Both the position numbers and the translations under genes were made by a program. A stretch of DNA of 64,000 nt from Blastococcus sp. URHD0036 (GTDB lineage: Bacteria > Actinomycetota > Actinomycetes > Mycobacteriales > Geodermatophilaceae), in NCBI RefSeq assembly GCF_000701365.1, contig NZ_JNIK01000005.1, positions 1 through 64,000 on the forward strand. The letters are read 5' to 3'. This document shows positions 50,548 through 58,503 of this stretch, one piece after another. Positions within the stretch are counted from its first letter, which is position 1, and the number at the start of each line of letters is the position of its first letter. The notes beneath the pieces were generated by a model that saw only the letters and a program-made list of their open reading frames with translations, did no database searches and was not told the origin of the DNA.

Positions 50548-52014
50548 ATGACCTCCACCCAGGTCCGTCCTTCCAGCACCCCCCAGGTCGCCATCAACGA
50601 CATCGGTAGCGCCGAGGACTTCCTCGCCGCCATCGACCTGACGATCAAGTACTTCAACGATGGCGACATCGTCGAGGGCGTCATCGTCAAGGTCGACCGG
50701 GACGAGGTGCTGCTGGACATCGGCTACAAGACCGAGGGCGTCATCCCCTCGCGCGAGCTCTCCATCAAGCACGACGTCGACCCGAACGAGGTCGTCAAGG
50801 TCGGCGACGAGGTGGAAGCCCTCGTCCTCCAGAAGGAGGACAAGGAAGGCCGCCTGATCCTGTCCAAGAAGCGCGCACAGTACGAGCGCGCGTGGGGCAC
50901 GATCGAGGCGAAGAAGGAAGCCGACGAGGTCGTCACCGGCACCGTCATCGAGGTCGTCAAGGGTGGCCTCATCCTCGACATCGGCCTGCGCGGGTTCCTC
51001 CCCGCCTCGCTGGTCGAGATGCGCCGCGTCCGCGACCTCCAGCCCTACGTGGGCCGCGAGCTCGAGGCGAAGATCATCGAGCTCGACAAGAACCGCAACA
51101 ACGTCGTCCTCTCCCGTCGCCAGTGGCTGGAGCAGACGCAGTCCGAGGTCCGCAGCGAGTTCCTCAACAAGCTCGCCAAGGGTCAGGTCCGGACCGGCGT
51201 CGTCTCCTCGATCGTCAACTTCGGTGCCTTCGTGGACCTCGGTGGCGTCGACGGCCTGGTGCACGTCTCCGAGCTGTCCTGGAAGCACATCGACCACCCG
51301 TCCGAGGTCGTCGAGGTGGGCCAGGAGGTCACCGTCGAGGTCCTCGACGTCGACCTGGACCGCGAGCGCGTCTCCCTGTCGCTGAAGGCGACGCAGGAGG
51401 ACCCGTGGCGTCAGTTCGCCCGGACGCACCAGATCGGCCAGGTCGTGCCCGGCAAGGTCACCAAGCTGGTGCCGTTCGGTGCGTTCGTCCGGGTGGACGA
51501 GGGCATCGAGGGTCTGGTCCACATCTCCGAGCTGGCCGAGCGCCACGTGGAGATCCCGGAGCAGGTCGTGCAGGTCGGCGACGAGATCCTGGTCAAGGTC
51601 ATCGACATCGACCTGGACCGCCGCCGGATCTCGCTGTCGCTCAAGCAGGCCAACGAGGGCGTCGTCGGCGAGGAGGACTCGTTCGACCCGGCCGCGTACG
51701 GCATGGCCGCGTCCTACGACGCCGAGGGCAACTACATCTACCCCGAGGGCTTCGACCCGGAGACGGGCGAGTGGCTCGAGGGCTTCGACGAGGCCCGCGA
51801 GACCTGGGAGAAGCAGTACGCCGAGGCCCAGGCCCGCTTCGAGGCGCACCGCAAGCAGATCGCGGCCGCCAAGGAGGCGGACGCCGAGGCGGCCGCGGGT
51901 GGGAACTATTCCTCCGGCGGCGACGCCGCTCCGGAGGACACCACCTCCGGCGGCACGCTGGCCAGCGACGAGGCACTCGCCGCGCTGCGGGCCAAGCTCG
52001 CCGGCGGCGAGTGA
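50548..52014 (+). CDS. rpsA: 30S ribosomal protein S1
   Basis: Binds mRNA on the 30S subunit. 488 residues with four S1 (OB-fold) repeats, at about residues 36-105, 122-192, 209-277 and 294-363; the last two are close copies ([25 protein letters not shown] and [25 protein letters not shown]). This four-repeat form is normal in actinobacteria, against six in E. coli. The C-terminal 110 residues are acidic and low in complexity. The codon use is strongly biased, as expected for a highly expressed gene. A 17-bp terminator follows. Confidence 0.96.
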   Translation: MTSTQVRPSSTPQVAINDIGSAEDFLAAIDLTIKYFNDGDIVEGVIVKVDRDEVLLDIGYKTEGVIPSRELSIKHDVDPNEVVKVGDEVEALVLQKEDKEGRLILSKKRAQYERAWGTIEAKKEADEVVTGTVIEVVKGGLILDIGLRGFLPASLVEMRRVRDLQPYVGRELEAKIIELDKNRNNVVLSRRQWLEQTQSEVRSEFLNKLAKGQVRTGVVSSIVNFGAFVDLGGVDGLVHVSELSWKHIDHPSEVVEVGQEVTVEVLDVDLDRERVSLSLKATQEDPWRQFARTHQIGQVVPGKVTKLVPFGAFVRVDEGIEGLVHISELAERHVEIPEQVVQVGDEILVKVIDIDLDRRRISLSLKQANEGVVGEEDSFDPAAYGMAASYDAEGNYIYPEGFDPETGEWLEGFDEARETWEKQYAEAQARFEAHRKQIAAAKEADAEAAAGGNYSSGGDAAPEDTTSGGTLASDEALAALRAKLAGGE

Positions 52015-52049
52015 GCCCAGCACCGCTGAGGTGAGCTGAACAGTCAGAC

Positions 52050-52087
52050 CACGGAGGCCCAGGACCGCGAGGTCCTGGGCCTCCGTG
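52050..52087 (+). terminator. Perfect 17-bp hairpin after rpsA
   Basis: Arms 52050-52066 and 52071-52087 with a GCGA loop, 35 bases beyond the rpsA stop. Confidence 0.8.
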
Positions 52088-52124
52088 CTGTCCGGGGGCC
52101 GGCCGGCGGTGCCGACGGGTCGAA

Positions 52125-52178
52125 CGCTGTGCGCCTGCTGACCGATCGGGGTCGGGAACGGTCAGCAGGCGCACAGCG
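52125..52178 (-). terminator. Perfect 20-bp hairpin after the orphan small gene
   Basis: Arms 52125-52144 and 52159-52178 with a 14-base loop, 17 bases beyond the stop of the minus-strand gene at 52196. Confidence 0.7.
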
Positions 52179-52195
52179 CCGGGGGAGTGGCGGCG

Positions 52196-52462
52196 TTACA
52201 GGCTGAGGATGATCGCGAACGCGGTGCGCGGCCGCCCGCCCGAGCCGGCGAGGAACGACCAGGTGTGCCGGCCGGCGGCCGGGCTGGTGGTCAGCCAGCG
52301 CAGGAACGCGTTGCGCGGCCGCACGTCCCCCTCGCGCTGGGCGAGGCGCTCGCGCACCCCGGGCAGGTCGCAGGCGCGCACGCCGGAGGCACGGTCGAGC
52401 CGGTGCCGGCCGCGCGAGCTCGCGGGGGACGTCGGGACGGGAGCCTGCATGGGACGTGACAT
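52196..52462 (-). CDS. Orphan small basic protein between rpsA and coaE
   Basis: 88 residues, rich in Arg; no signal peptide or membrane helix. I do not recognise a family. Support for a real gene: GAGAGAGG lies at ribosome-binding distance before the ATG at 52462, a TAACGT box sits about 45 bases upstream on the minus strand, and a strong hairpin follows the stop. The middle (GVRERLAQREGDVRPRNAFLRW) could be helical, and the C-terminus ends in hydrophobic TAFAIILSL. A second in-frame ATG at 52450 is an alternative start. Confidence 0.55.
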   Translation of the reverse strand: MSRPMQAPVPTSPASSRGRHRLDRASGVRACDLPGVRERLAQREGDVRPRNAFLRWLTTSPAAGRHTWSFLAGSGGRPRTAFAIILSL

Positions 52463-52595
52463 CGCGGTTCTGCCTCTCTCGGCGGGGGAAGATCGCCGAG
52501 GCGGACGTTATGAGCCGTGACGGGTGTGACTGGTGCGACGCGCCGGGCAGGACGGGCGGGTGTTACCTGTCCGTGATCGCCACCGGGGTGCTGGC

Positions 52596-52601
52596 TACTG
52601 T
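52596..52601 (+). promoter_or_regulatory. -10 box of leaderless promoter for coaE
   Basis: TACTGT with 6 bases to the GTG at 52608. Confidence 0.55.
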
Positions 52602-52607
52602 CCGTGC

Positions 52608-53219
52608 GTGCTGCGCATCGGATTGACGGGCGGGATCGGGTCGGGGAAGAGCACCGTGTCGCGGCTGCTGGCCGAGCGGGGTGCCGTCGTGGTCGACGCC
52701 GACGCCATTGCCCGGGAGGTCGTGGAGCCGGGGACGGTCGGGCTGGCCGCGGTCGTCGCGGCCTTCGGGGACGGGATCCTCGCCGCGGACGGGTCCCTGG
52801 ACCGGCCCGCCCTGGGCGCGATCGTCTTCGCCGATCCCGACGCTCGCGGCCGGCTGAACGCCATCGTGCACCCGCTGGTGCGCGACCGGGCCGCCGAGCT
52901 GGCCGCCGAGGTGCCGGACGACGGCGTGGTGGTGCACGACGTCCCGCTGCTCGTGGAGTCCGGTCAGGCGGCGGACCGGGGAGGCCACGCGCACGACCTG
53001 GTGCTGGTCGTCGAGACCGCCCTGGACACCCGGCTGGAGCGGCTGGTGCGACGCGGCATGACCGAGGACGACGCCCGCGCCCGGATCGCGGTCCAGGCCA
53101 CCGACGAGGAGCGCCGCGCGGTGGCCGACGTCGTCCTGGACAACAGCGGGACGCCGGAGGAGCTGGCCGCACAGGTCGACCGGTTCTGGGCCGAGCACGT
53201 GGCGCCGAGGCTGGGCTGA
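52608..53219 (+). CDS. coaE: Dephospho-CoA kinase
   Basis: Last step of CoA synthesis: phosphorylates the 3'-OH of dephospho-CoA with ATP. 203 residues. P-loop [12 protein letters not shown] at residues 5-16, [15 protein letters not shown] with the substrate Asp, VHDVPLLVE and [15 protein letters not shown] (lid). It lacks the C-terminal UPF0157 extension found in the mycobacterial protein. GTG start 6 bases after a TACTGT box and no ribosome-binding site. A 14-bp terminator follows, before a tRNA cluster on the other strand. Confidence 0.95.
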   Translation: MLRIGLTGGIGSGKSTVSRLLAERGAVVVDADAIAREVVEPGTVGLAAVVAAFGDGILAADGSLDRPALGAIVFADPDARGRLNAIVHPLVRDRAAELAAEVPDDGVVVHDVPLLVESGQAADRGGHAHDLVLVVETALDTRLERLVRRGMTEDDARARIAVQATDEERRAVADVVLDNSGTPEELAAQVDRFWAEHVAPRLG

Positions 53220-53228
53220 CCGGAACGA

Positions 53229-53260
53229 GAGAGGCCCCGACCGGATGGTCGGGGCCTCTC
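53229..53260. terminator. 14-bp hairpin after coaE
   Basis: Arms 53229-53242 and 53247-53260 with a GGAT loop. It lies between coaE (plus) and the tRNA-Val gene (minus) and could serve both. Confidence 0.75.
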
Positions 53261-53264
53261 CTGC

Positions 53265-53339
53265 TGGTGGGCGATACTGGGTTCGAACCAGTGACCTCTT
53301 CCGTGTCAGGGAAGCGCGCTACCACTGCGCCAATCGCCC
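53265..53339 (-). tRNA. tRNA-Val (GAC)
   Basis: Complete cloverleaf on the minus strand: acceptor GGGCGAT/ATCGCCC, anticodon stem CTTCC/GGAAG with loop CTGACAC giving anticodon GAC, and T-loop TTCGAAC. The body covers 53268-53339 and an encoded CCA is at 53265-53267. Its last 34 bases before the CCA are identical to those of tRNA-Val (CAC) at 56270. Confidence 0.95.
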
Positions 53340-53389
53340 GGGGTCCGGTCTCTCGACCGGCCCGCTCCACCGCTCTCGCGAGCGAGACG

Positions 53390-53460
53390 AGGTGGAGACG
53401 GGATTTGAACCCGTGTAGACGGCTTTGCAGGCCGTTGCCTCGCCTCTCGGCCACTCCACC
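53390..53460 (-). tRNA. tRNA-Cys (GCA)
   Basis: 71-base cloverleaf on the minus strand: acceptor GGTGGAG/CTCCACC, anticodon loop CTGCAAA giving GCA, and T-loop TTCAAAT. CCA is not encoded. Short hairpins lie between it and tRNA-Val (53345-53360 and 53371-53384). Confidence 0.95.
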
Positions 53461-53468
53461 GCACACAC

Positions 53469-53494
53469 GGGCGCTGGTCTCGCGACCAGCGCCC
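53469..53494 (-). terminator. 11-bp hairpin between tRNA-Gly and tRNA-Cys
   Basis: Arms 53469-53479 and 53484-53494 with a TCGC loop. It may be a processing or attenuation site in the tRNA transcript. Confidence 0.45.
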
Positions 53495-53503
53495 GAGGTT
53501 CCG

Positions 53504-53576
53504 AGCGGACGACGGGATTCGAACCCGCGACCCTCACCTTGGCAAGGTGATGCTCTACCAACTGAGCCACGTCCGC
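53504..53576 (-). tRNA. tRNA-Gly (GCC)
   Basis: 73-base cloverleaf on the minus strand: acceptor GCGGACG/CGTCCGC, anticodon loop TTGCCAA giving GCC, and T-loop TTCGAAT. CCA is not encoded. It is first in the Gly-Cys-Val tRNA set. Confidence 0.95.
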
Positions 53577-53637
53577 GTTGCAGGGAGAACATTACACGGC
53601 TCCCGGACCGCTTCGAGGGGGGGTCCCCCCTCGCCGG

Positions 53638-54081
53638 TCAGCGCGCTCCGGGGTCCGCGCCACCGCCCGACAGCAGGGCCGCCAGCTCGTCGTCCACCTG
53701 CAGGACCGCCGCCTCCTGGCCCACCGGCACCAGGTGCTCGGTCTGCCGCAGGAACGCCGCGACCGCGGTGCGGGAGAGCTCGAACAGCGCCTCGCCGGAG
53801 GGCGCCCGCAGGTGCAGGAACAGGACGTCGCCGGTGGTCCGGGCCGGCCACAGCCGCACGTCGCCGTCCCCGGCCGGCCGGTCGAGTCCCGCCCGGAGGA
53901 GGTCACGGGCCAGCAGCCAGGAGATGCCGTCGTCGCCGTCCGGGGAGCCGAAGCCGATGCGGACCGCATACGGGTCGGTCACCTCGTAGCCGAGCGTCGC
54001 CGGCACCTCGGTCCAGGAGTGCGGACCGACGAGGTGCAGCGTCGTGGAGGTGGTGTGTCCGGGGGTGGAGCGGCTCGCCAT
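53638..54081 (-). CDS. SsgA/SsgB-family sporulation and cell-division protein
   Basis: 147 residues. PATLGYEVTDPYAVRIGFGS, ISWLLARDLLRAGLDRPAGDGDVRLWP, SPSGEALFEL-type sequence (APSGEALFELSRTAVAAFL) and the C-terminal acidic end match the SALP family, closest in pattern to SsgB. In Streptomyces SsgB recruits FtsZ to division sites during sporulation; in other actinobacteria the role is less clear. ATG start without a ribosome-binding site. It is divergent from the sigK-like gene across 130 bases and upstream of the tRNA genes on its strand. Confidence 0.88.
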   Translation of the reverse strand: MASRSTPGHTTSTTLHLVGPHSWTEVPATLGYEVTDPYAVRIGFGSPDGDDGISWLLARDLLRAGLDRPAGDGDVRLWPARTTGDVLFLHLRAPSGEALFELSRTAVAAFLRQTEHLVPVGQEAAVLQVDDELAALLSGGGADPGAR

Positions 54082-54211
54082 GACGGGGAAACGAACGAGA
54101 TGCCGTGTGGTTGCGGCGCCAGGACGCCCGGGCGTGTCGCACCGTCCGGCGGTCCCCACGTCGGGGCAGACGAACCGACTTCGCGCCCCGTGACGAACGC
54201 CGCGTGTGACC

Positions 54212-54859
54212 ATGGGAACCGTGACCCGCCCCGCGCGCCGAGTCGGCGACGATCCCGGGGACGCCGACATCGTCGCGCGGCTCTGTCTCGGCGACCGGTC
54301 GGCGGTCGAGGACCTGTACGACCGGTTCCGCCGCCCCGCCTTCGCGCTCGCCCGTCGCGTACTCGCCGACGACGTGCTGGCCGAGGACGTCCTGCAGGAC
54401 GCGTTCCTCTCCGTGTGGCGCGACCCGAACGCCTACGACAGCTCGCGCGGCAGCTTCGCGTCGTGGTTCCTCGCGATGGTCCACCACAAGGCGGTCGACG
54501 CCGTCCGCCGCGAGGAGTCCCAGCGCCGCCGCCAGGCCCGTGCCGAGCAGGAGGTCGTCCTCGCCGCGCCGACCGCGACCGCGGACGTGGAGGACGACGC
54601 CTGGGAACGGGTGGTCGCCGAGCAGGTCCGCACGGCCCTGGGCAGCCTCCCCGACGTCCAGCGCGAGGCGCTGACGCTGGCCTACTACGGCGGCTACACC
54701 CAGCGCGAGGTCGCCGCCCTGACGCGCGCCCCGCTGGGCACCGTCAAGACCCGCATGCTCGCCGGCATGCGACGGCTGAAGAAGGACCTGGGTGGGGTGG
54801 CGGGTGCCGCTCTGGGTGGGGCGCTGGGTCAGGCCGCGGTGGACGGGACGAACCGATGA
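54212..54859 (+). CDS. sigK: ECF RNA polymerase sigma factor (SigK type)
   Basis: 215 residues. Region 2 is at about 28-95 (EDLYDRFRRPAFALARRVL, AEDVLQDAFLSVWRD and FASWFLAMVHHKAVDAVRR) and region 4 at about 148-198 (LPDVQREALTLAYYGGYTQREVA, APLGTVKTRMLAGMRRLKK). SigK assignment rests on the adjacent rskA-like anti-sigma gene, which it overlaps by 4 bases; SigL-like function is an alternative. ATG 54212 is given; GTG 54206 and GTG 54221 are in frame and possible. Confidence 0.87.
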   Translation: MGTVTRPARRVGDDPGDADIVARLCLGDRSAVEDLYDRFRRPAFALARRVLADDVLAEDVLQDAFLSVWRDPNAYDSSRGSFASWFLAMVHHKAVDAVRREESQRRRQARAEQEVVLAAPTATADVEDDAWERVVAEQVRTALGSLPDVQREALTLAYYGGYTQREVAALTRAPLGTVKTRMLAGMRRLKKDLGGVAGAALGGALGQAAVDGTNR

Positions 54860-55707
54860 TCGACGGAGGACGAGGCTCCGATCCCCACGAGCCCTTCGAC
54901 GAGCTCGCGGTGGGCTGGGCGCTGCACGCCCTCGAGCCCGAGGACGAGGCGGTCTTCGCCGCGCACCTCCCGAGGTGTTCCCGGTGCGCCCGGACGGTCG
55001 CGGAGACCACCGACGTCATGGGGGCCATGGCCACCGACCTGCCGGCCGCCGAGCCCTCGGACGGGCTGCGCGACCGGCTGCGGGCCGCCGTCGAGCAGAC
55101 CGAGCAGGTGCCCACGGCGTCGCCGGTCCCGCCGCAGGCGCCGCGCTCCGCCGCTCCGCCGCCGCGCAACTCCGCGGCCGGCATCCGGCCGCCGGCCCCG
55201 CTCCCCGTGGGGCCCACCGCGGACCCGCGCCCGACGTGGCGCCGGATCCTGCCCAACGCGCTGGTCGCCGCCGCCGCGGCGGCGGTCCTCGGTCTGGGCG
55301 CCTGGAACGTCGTCCTCGACGACGCCCGGGACGAGGCCGTGGCGACCGCTGCGGAGCAGGCCCGGATCGTCGACTCGCTGCTCGAGCCCGGGACGGCGAA
55401 CGTGACCCCGTTGACCGCCGACGGGGACCGGGTGGCCACCGTCGTCGCCCGCGACGCGCAGGTGCAGGTGGTGACGCAGGGCCTGGCGCTCAACGACCGC
55501 GACACGCAGACGTACGTCGTGTGGGGGACGGCCGAGGACGCCGACCCGGTCGCGCTGGGGACCTTCGACGTGGTCCGGTCACAAACCGACGTCCGGACCG
55601 TAGGCTCCACCTCGACCGGCCTCGACGACTACAGCGGTTACGCCATCAGCATCGAGCCGGGTCGGGAGGCTCCGGCGGAGCCGTCGGACATCGTGGCGAA
55701 CGGGTAG
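54856..55707 (+). CDS. rskA: Anti-sigma factor (RskA type)
   Basis: 283 residues. The N-terminal cytoplasmic zinc-finger domain has His37, Cys41 and Cys44 (HLPRCSRC), the HxxxCxxC anti-sigma motif. A Pro-rich linker leads to one membrane helix at about residues 134-153. The outer domain has the RskA features (ARIVDSLLEPG, TYVVWGTAED, ALGTFDV and GYAISIEPG). It would hold SigK at the membrane until proteolysis releases it. ATG overlaps the sigK stop, so both are made together. Confidence 0.88.
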   Translation: MIDGGRGSDPHEPFDELAVGWALHALEPEDEAVFAAHLPRCSRCARTVAETTDVMGAMATDLPAAEPSDGLRDRLRAAVEQTEQVPTASPVPPQAPRSAAPPPRNSAAGIRPPAPLPVGPTADPRPTWRRILPNALVAAAAAAVLGLGAWNVVLDDARDEAVATAAEQARIVDSLLEPGTANVTPLTADGDRVATVVARDAQVQVVTQGLALNDRDTQTYVVWGTAEDADPVALGTFDVVRSQTDVRTVGSTSTGLDDYSGYAISIEPGREAPAEPSDIVANG

Positions 55708-55733
55708 GTGACCAGCTGAGCGACCAGAAGACG

Positions 55734-56243
55734 GTGGCGACCTCCGGGGCCCCCCTGCCGACGCCGCGCAGCGGCGAGCCGGGTGGGGAGCGTCCCGCAC
55801 GCCCGTCGATCGAGGAGCGCCGGGCCCAGTACGCCGAGGACGGCATGCACTCCCTGCGCGAGCGCGTCGCGGAGTCGGGGTGGCGTCGTCGGATCGCCGC
55901 CCGCCGCAGCATCGACCGCGCCTACCGCCTGGGCGTCGGGATCGTCGGCGGGCTGATCGTCGCCCTGGGTCTGGCCGCCATCCCGCTGCCCGGTCCCGGC
56001 TGGTTCATCGTCTTCGCCGGGCTGTTCGTGCTGGGCAGCGAGTTCTTCTGGGCCGAGCGGCTGCTGGAGTTCGCCCGGGCGCACGTCACGGCGTGGACGG
56101 AGTGGCTCGGGCGGCAGCCGATCTGGGTGCGCGCGCTCGTCGCGCTGGCCACGGCGGCGTTCGTGTACGGCGTCCTCGTGCTCACGCTGCACCTCACCGG
56201 GGTCCCCAGCTGGGTGCCGGGGTGGGTACCGCTCTGGCACTAG
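55734..56243 (+). CDS. PGPGW/TIGR02611-family membrane protein
   Basis: 169 residues. A 70-residue polar N-terminus is followed by two close helices around GIVGGLIVALGLAAIPLPGPGW and FIVFAGLFVLGSEFFWAERLLEF, containing the PGPGW motif that names the family, and a third at VRALVALATAAFVYGVLVL. The function is unknown. GTG 55734 is the first start in frame after the rskA stop, 26 bases away, with only a weak ribosome-binding site, so coupling to rskA is likely. It is followed by tRNA-Val. Confidence 0.8.
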   Translation: MATSGAPLPTPRSGEPGGERPARPSIEERRAQYAEDGMHSLRERVAESGWRRRIAARRSIDRAYRLGVGIVGGLIVALGLAAIPLPGPGWFIVFAGLFVLGSEFFWAERLLEFARAHVTAWTEWLGRQPIWVRALVALATAAFVYGVLVLTLHLTGVPSWVPGWVPLWH

Positions 56244-56269
56244 GGGTCTGGCACAATCGGACGCGCAAC

Positions 56270-56341
56270 GGGCGATTGGCTCAGTGGTAGAGCGCTTCGT
56301 TCACACCGAAGAGGTCACTGGTTCGAACCCAGTATCGCCCA
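56270..56341 (+). tRNA. tRNA-Val (CAC)
   Basis: 72-base cloverleaf: acceptor GGGCGAT/ATCGCCC, anticodon stem CTTCG/CGAAG with loop TTCACAC giving CAC, and T-loop TTCGAAC. CCA is not encoded. It differs from tRNA-Val (GAC) at 53268 only in the D-stem and anticodon arm. Confidence 0.95.
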
Positions 56342-56347
56342 CCGGCA

Positions 56348-56381
56348 CGAGGGCCCCGGGTCAGCAGACCCGGGGCCCTCG
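56348..56381. terminator. Perfect 15-bp hairpin after tRNA-Val
   Basis: Arms 56348-56362 and 56367-56381 with an AGCA loop, 6 bases past the tRNA and 16 bases before the convergent dihydrofolate reductase-like gene stop. Confidence 0.8.
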
Positions 56382-56397
56382 TCCGTCTCCGCCGGCC

Positions 56398-56949
56398 TCA
56401 GGCGGCCGCGGGACCGTAGGTCAGGTGCACCACGCCGTTGGAGAGGGTGTCGGCACCCAGCAGGGAGAGCGGCGTCTTCGCCGTCCCCTCGGGGAACAGC
56501 CGGATCCCGCTGCCCACCGCCACCGGGTAGACGAAGAGGTGCAGCTCGTCGACCAGGCCGTCGGCGACCAGCGCCCGGACGAGGGTGGCGCTGCCGCTCA
56601 CGTAGAGGTCCTGCTCCGCCTTCAGCGCCCGGATCCGGTCGGCGTCGTAGCCGCCGAGCACGGTGGAGTTCCGCCACACGGACTCCGCGTCGGTCAGCGT
56701 CGAGGAGACGACGTGCTTGGGGGTGTCGTTGAAGAACGGCGCGCCCGGGTCCTCCTCGACGGTCCGGGTCGACCACGCCGGAGCGAACATCTCGAACGTG
56801 GTGCGGCCGAGCAGGATGCCGGTCGCCGGCGCGGTGAGCGCACCGATCGAGGCGGCCAGGTCGTCGGGGAAGCCGTAGTCCATCGTCCACATGGGGGCGT
56901 CCACCACGCCGTCGACGCTGGTGAACTCGTGCACCCTGATCGCGCCCAT
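56398..56949 (-). CDS. Dihydrofolate reductase family (RibD C-terminal-like) protein
   Basis: 183 residues. RVHEFTSVDGVVDAP at the N-terminus, GILLGRTTFEMFAPAW, KHVVSSTLTDAESVW, LYVSGSATLVRALVADGLVDELHLFVYPVAVGSGIRLF and the final HLTYGP are the standard pattern of the stand-alone RibD C-domain (PF01872) family. These bind NADPH and may reduce a pterin or deaminated compound; none is firmly assigned. GGAG precedes the ATG 56949. It is divergent from the thioesterase gene at 57060. Confidence 0.87.
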   Translation of the reverse strand: MGAIRVHEFTSVDGVVDAPMWTMDYGFPDDLAASIGALTAPATGILLGRTTFEMFAPAWSTRTVEEDPGAPFFNDTPKHVVSSTLTDAESVWRNSTVLGGYDADRIRALKAEQDLYVSGSATLVRALVADGLVDELHLFVYPVAVGSGIRLFPEGTAKTPLSLLGADTLSNGVVHLTYGPAAA

Positions 56950-57045
56950 GTCCCTGCTCCTGCTCTGTGTGAGGGGCGCCCTGGCGGCGCCACCGTGGTG
57001 ATGTCGGAGGGGAGACCCGGACCGGGTCCCCGACTCATCGGTGGA

Positions 57046-57051
57046 TAGCGT
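57046..57051 (+). promoter_or_regulatory. -10 box of leaderless promoter (gene at 57060)
   Basis: TAGCGT with 8 bases to the GTG at 57060. Confidence 0.5.
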
Positions 57052-57059
57052 GCCTGGTC

Positions 57060-57479
57060 GTGCCCGTCTACAGCCGCCTCGTCGGCCACCGCCCCGGCTC
57101 CGACGGCGCGGACCGGCCGGGGGCGCACGCGCCGTACTACCTCGTGGTCGAGTCGGTCACCGACGCCTGGGAGCAGCTGCTCCGCGACCTGGGGGACGAC
57201 GTGCTGACCCCGCGCGAGCTCGGTGTCGTGCGGATCGCGTTCGACTACCGGCACGAGGTGTTCGTCGCGCCGGCGGAGTTCGAGGTGGACGTCGTCCGCG
57301 TCGGCCGCAGCTCCCTGGAGTTCGCCGTCCGGCTGCACCAGGGCGGCCGGGTGGCGGCGGAGGCACAGGTCGTGGTCGCACGGGTCATGGGCGACCGCAG
57401 CGCGTCGCGGCCGTTCTCGGACCGGCAGCGGGCCGCGCTCGAGGCCGTCGCCGTCCCGGTGACCGCCACCACCGACTGA
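57060..57479 (+). CDS. Acyl-CoA thioesterase-like hotdog protein
   Basis: 139 residues. VRIAFDYRHEVFVAPAEFEVDVVRVGRSSLEFAVRLHQGGRVAAEAQVVVARV is the 4-hydroxybenzoyl-CoA thioesterase/YbgC-type hotdog sheet. The usual N-terminal catalytic Asp of YbgC is not obvious: the first 50 residues are unusual for the family and lack a clear DxNxHVNN motif. Function as a thioesterase is therefore plausible but not certain. GTG start 8 bases after a TAGCGT box. Confidence 0.72.
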   Translation: MPVYSRLVGHRPGSDGADRPGAHAPYYLVVESVTDAWEQLLRDLGDDVLTPRELGVVRIAFDYRHEVFVAPAEFEVDVVRVGRSSLEFAVRLHQGGRVAAEAQVVVARVMGDRSASRPFSDRQRAALEAVAVPVTATTD

Positions 57480-57518
57480 CCGGCTGCGCGGGGCAGCGGT
57501 CCGGCGGACCATGGGGGA

Positions 57519-57908
57519 GTGCCCCAGCCCGACCGCGCCGCCCGGCTGACCGCCGCGCTGGACCGGGACGGGGCGACCTGCATCTGGTGCGGACGGGCGC
57601 TGGGCGGCCTGGTGCCGGCCAGCACCGAACACGTCGTCCCCCGGGTCAAGGGCGGCCCCTCCTGGGCGGAGAACGAGGTGGCCGCCTGCCGCCGCTGCAA
57701 CGCCGCCCGCGGGCACGTCGCCCCGGTCGAGTGGCTCGAGGAGTGCCGCCGGCGCGGCTGGTCCCCGGACGAGCCGCGGCTCGAGCGGACACTCACCGGT
57801 CTCGCCGCCGCCATCGCCGAGCGGGGCGGCCAGCGCCGGGCGCGTCCCTACCTCGACGCCCAGCTCCGGCGGCTGAACAGGCGCGCACCGCGGGCGGCCG
57901 GTGCGTAG
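57519..57908 (+). CDS. HNH endonuclease family protein
   Basis: 129 residues. A zinc-stabilised HNH motif is complete: CIWC (Cys21, Cys24), then STEHVVPRVKGGPSWAENEVAACRRCNAARG, with the catalytic His in EHVVP, the Asn in ENEV and the second CxxC in CRRCN. It may nick or cut DNA, but such small stand-alone HNH proteins are common in actinobacteria and are not tied to a restriction or phage module here. A near hairpin at 57499-57511 resembles the dispersed repeat hairpin. The start codon is GTG at 57519. Confidence 0.82.
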   Translation: MPQPDRAARLTAALDRDGATCIWCGRALGGLVPASTEHVVPRVKGGPSWAENEVAACRRCNAARGHVAPVEWLEECRRRGWSPDEPRLERTLTGLAAAIAERGGQRRARPYLDAQLRRLNRRAPRAAGA

Positions 57909-57911
57909 CGT
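57906..57911 (+). promoter_or_regulatory. -10 box of leaderless promoter for the MOSC-domain gene
   Basis: TAGCGT overlapping the HNH gene stop, 7 bases before the GTG at 57919. This favours 57919 over 57901 and 57913. Confidence 0.5.
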
Positions 57912-57918
57912 CGTGCCC

Positions 57919-58494
57919 GTGGGCACGGTGGTCGGGGTCGTGGAGCGGGTGGTCGTGTACCCGGTGAAGTCGCTGGGCGGCCGGCCGGTGCCCGCGGCCC
58001 GGGTCGAGGCCGGCGGCCTGGTCGGGGACCGGGCGCACACCGTCGTCGACGCCGCGACGGGCGAGCGGGTGACGGTCAAGCAGACGCCGCGGCTGGGCGA
58101 GGTGCTCGCCACCGGGGACGTCGAGGCCGACACGGCGACGCTCACCGCGGTGCTCGGCCGCCCGGTGCGGCTGGCGGCCTCCGACGAGGGACCGCGGGTC
58201 GACGCGGCGCCCGTCCACCTCGTCAGCCGGCAGTCGCTGGACCGCGCGGCCGCCGGGGAGGTCCCGGTCGGCTGCTCGGCGGAGGACCCGCGGGCCAACT
58301 TGCAGCTGACCCTCGACGAGGGCGACGAGCGGACGTGGGTGGGCCGGGAGCTGCACGTGGGGGAGGCGGTCCTGCGGCTGACCCGCCTGCCGAAGCACTG
58401 CCTGGGCGTCTACGCCGAGGTGGTCCGCCCCGGCGCCGTCGCGGTGGGCGACGCGGTGTCGCTGGGCGATCCCGAGCAGGCGGCGCACCACTAG
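57919..58494 (+). CDS. MOSC-domain protein (short form)
   Basis: 191 residues. The N-terminal beta-barrel begins VERVVVYPVKSLGGRPVPAARVEAGGLVGDRAHTVVDA, a match to MOSC_N. The MOSC core has the conserved Cys in RLPKHCLGVYAEVVRPGAVAVGDAVSL, the residue thought to carry sulphur or bind the molybdenum cofactor. Typical MOSC proteins with this N-domain are about 260 residues, so this is a shortened form. The role is likely sulphur or Moco-dependent chemistry. The start is set by TAGCGT 7 bases upstream. Confidence 0.8.
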   Translation: MGTVVGVVERVVVYPVKSLGGRPVPAARVEAGGLVGDRAHTVVDAATGERVTVKQTPRLGEVLATGDVEADTATLTAVLGRPVRLAASDEGPRVDAAPVHLVSRQSLDRAAAGEVPVGCSAEDPRANLQLTLDEGDERTWVGRELHVGEAVLRLTRLPKHCLGVYAEVVRPGAVAVGDAVSLGDPEQAAHH

Positions 58495-58497
58495 CGT
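58492..58497 (+). promoter_or_regulatory. -10 box of leaderless promoter for the CapA-like gene
   Basis: TAGCGT overlapping the stop of the MOSC gene, 6 bases before the GTG at 58504. Confidence 0.5.
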
Positions 58498-58503
58498 CGG
58501 TGC

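Noticed and set aside
53265-56341. Integrated element using the tRNA genes as attachment sites
   Set aside because: No integrase, transposase or phage genes; the enclosed genes are ordinary chromosomal regulators.
57499-57511. Fourth copy of the dispersed repeat before the HNH gene
   Set aside because: Only the small hairpin resembles it; the flanking core does not align well enough to call.
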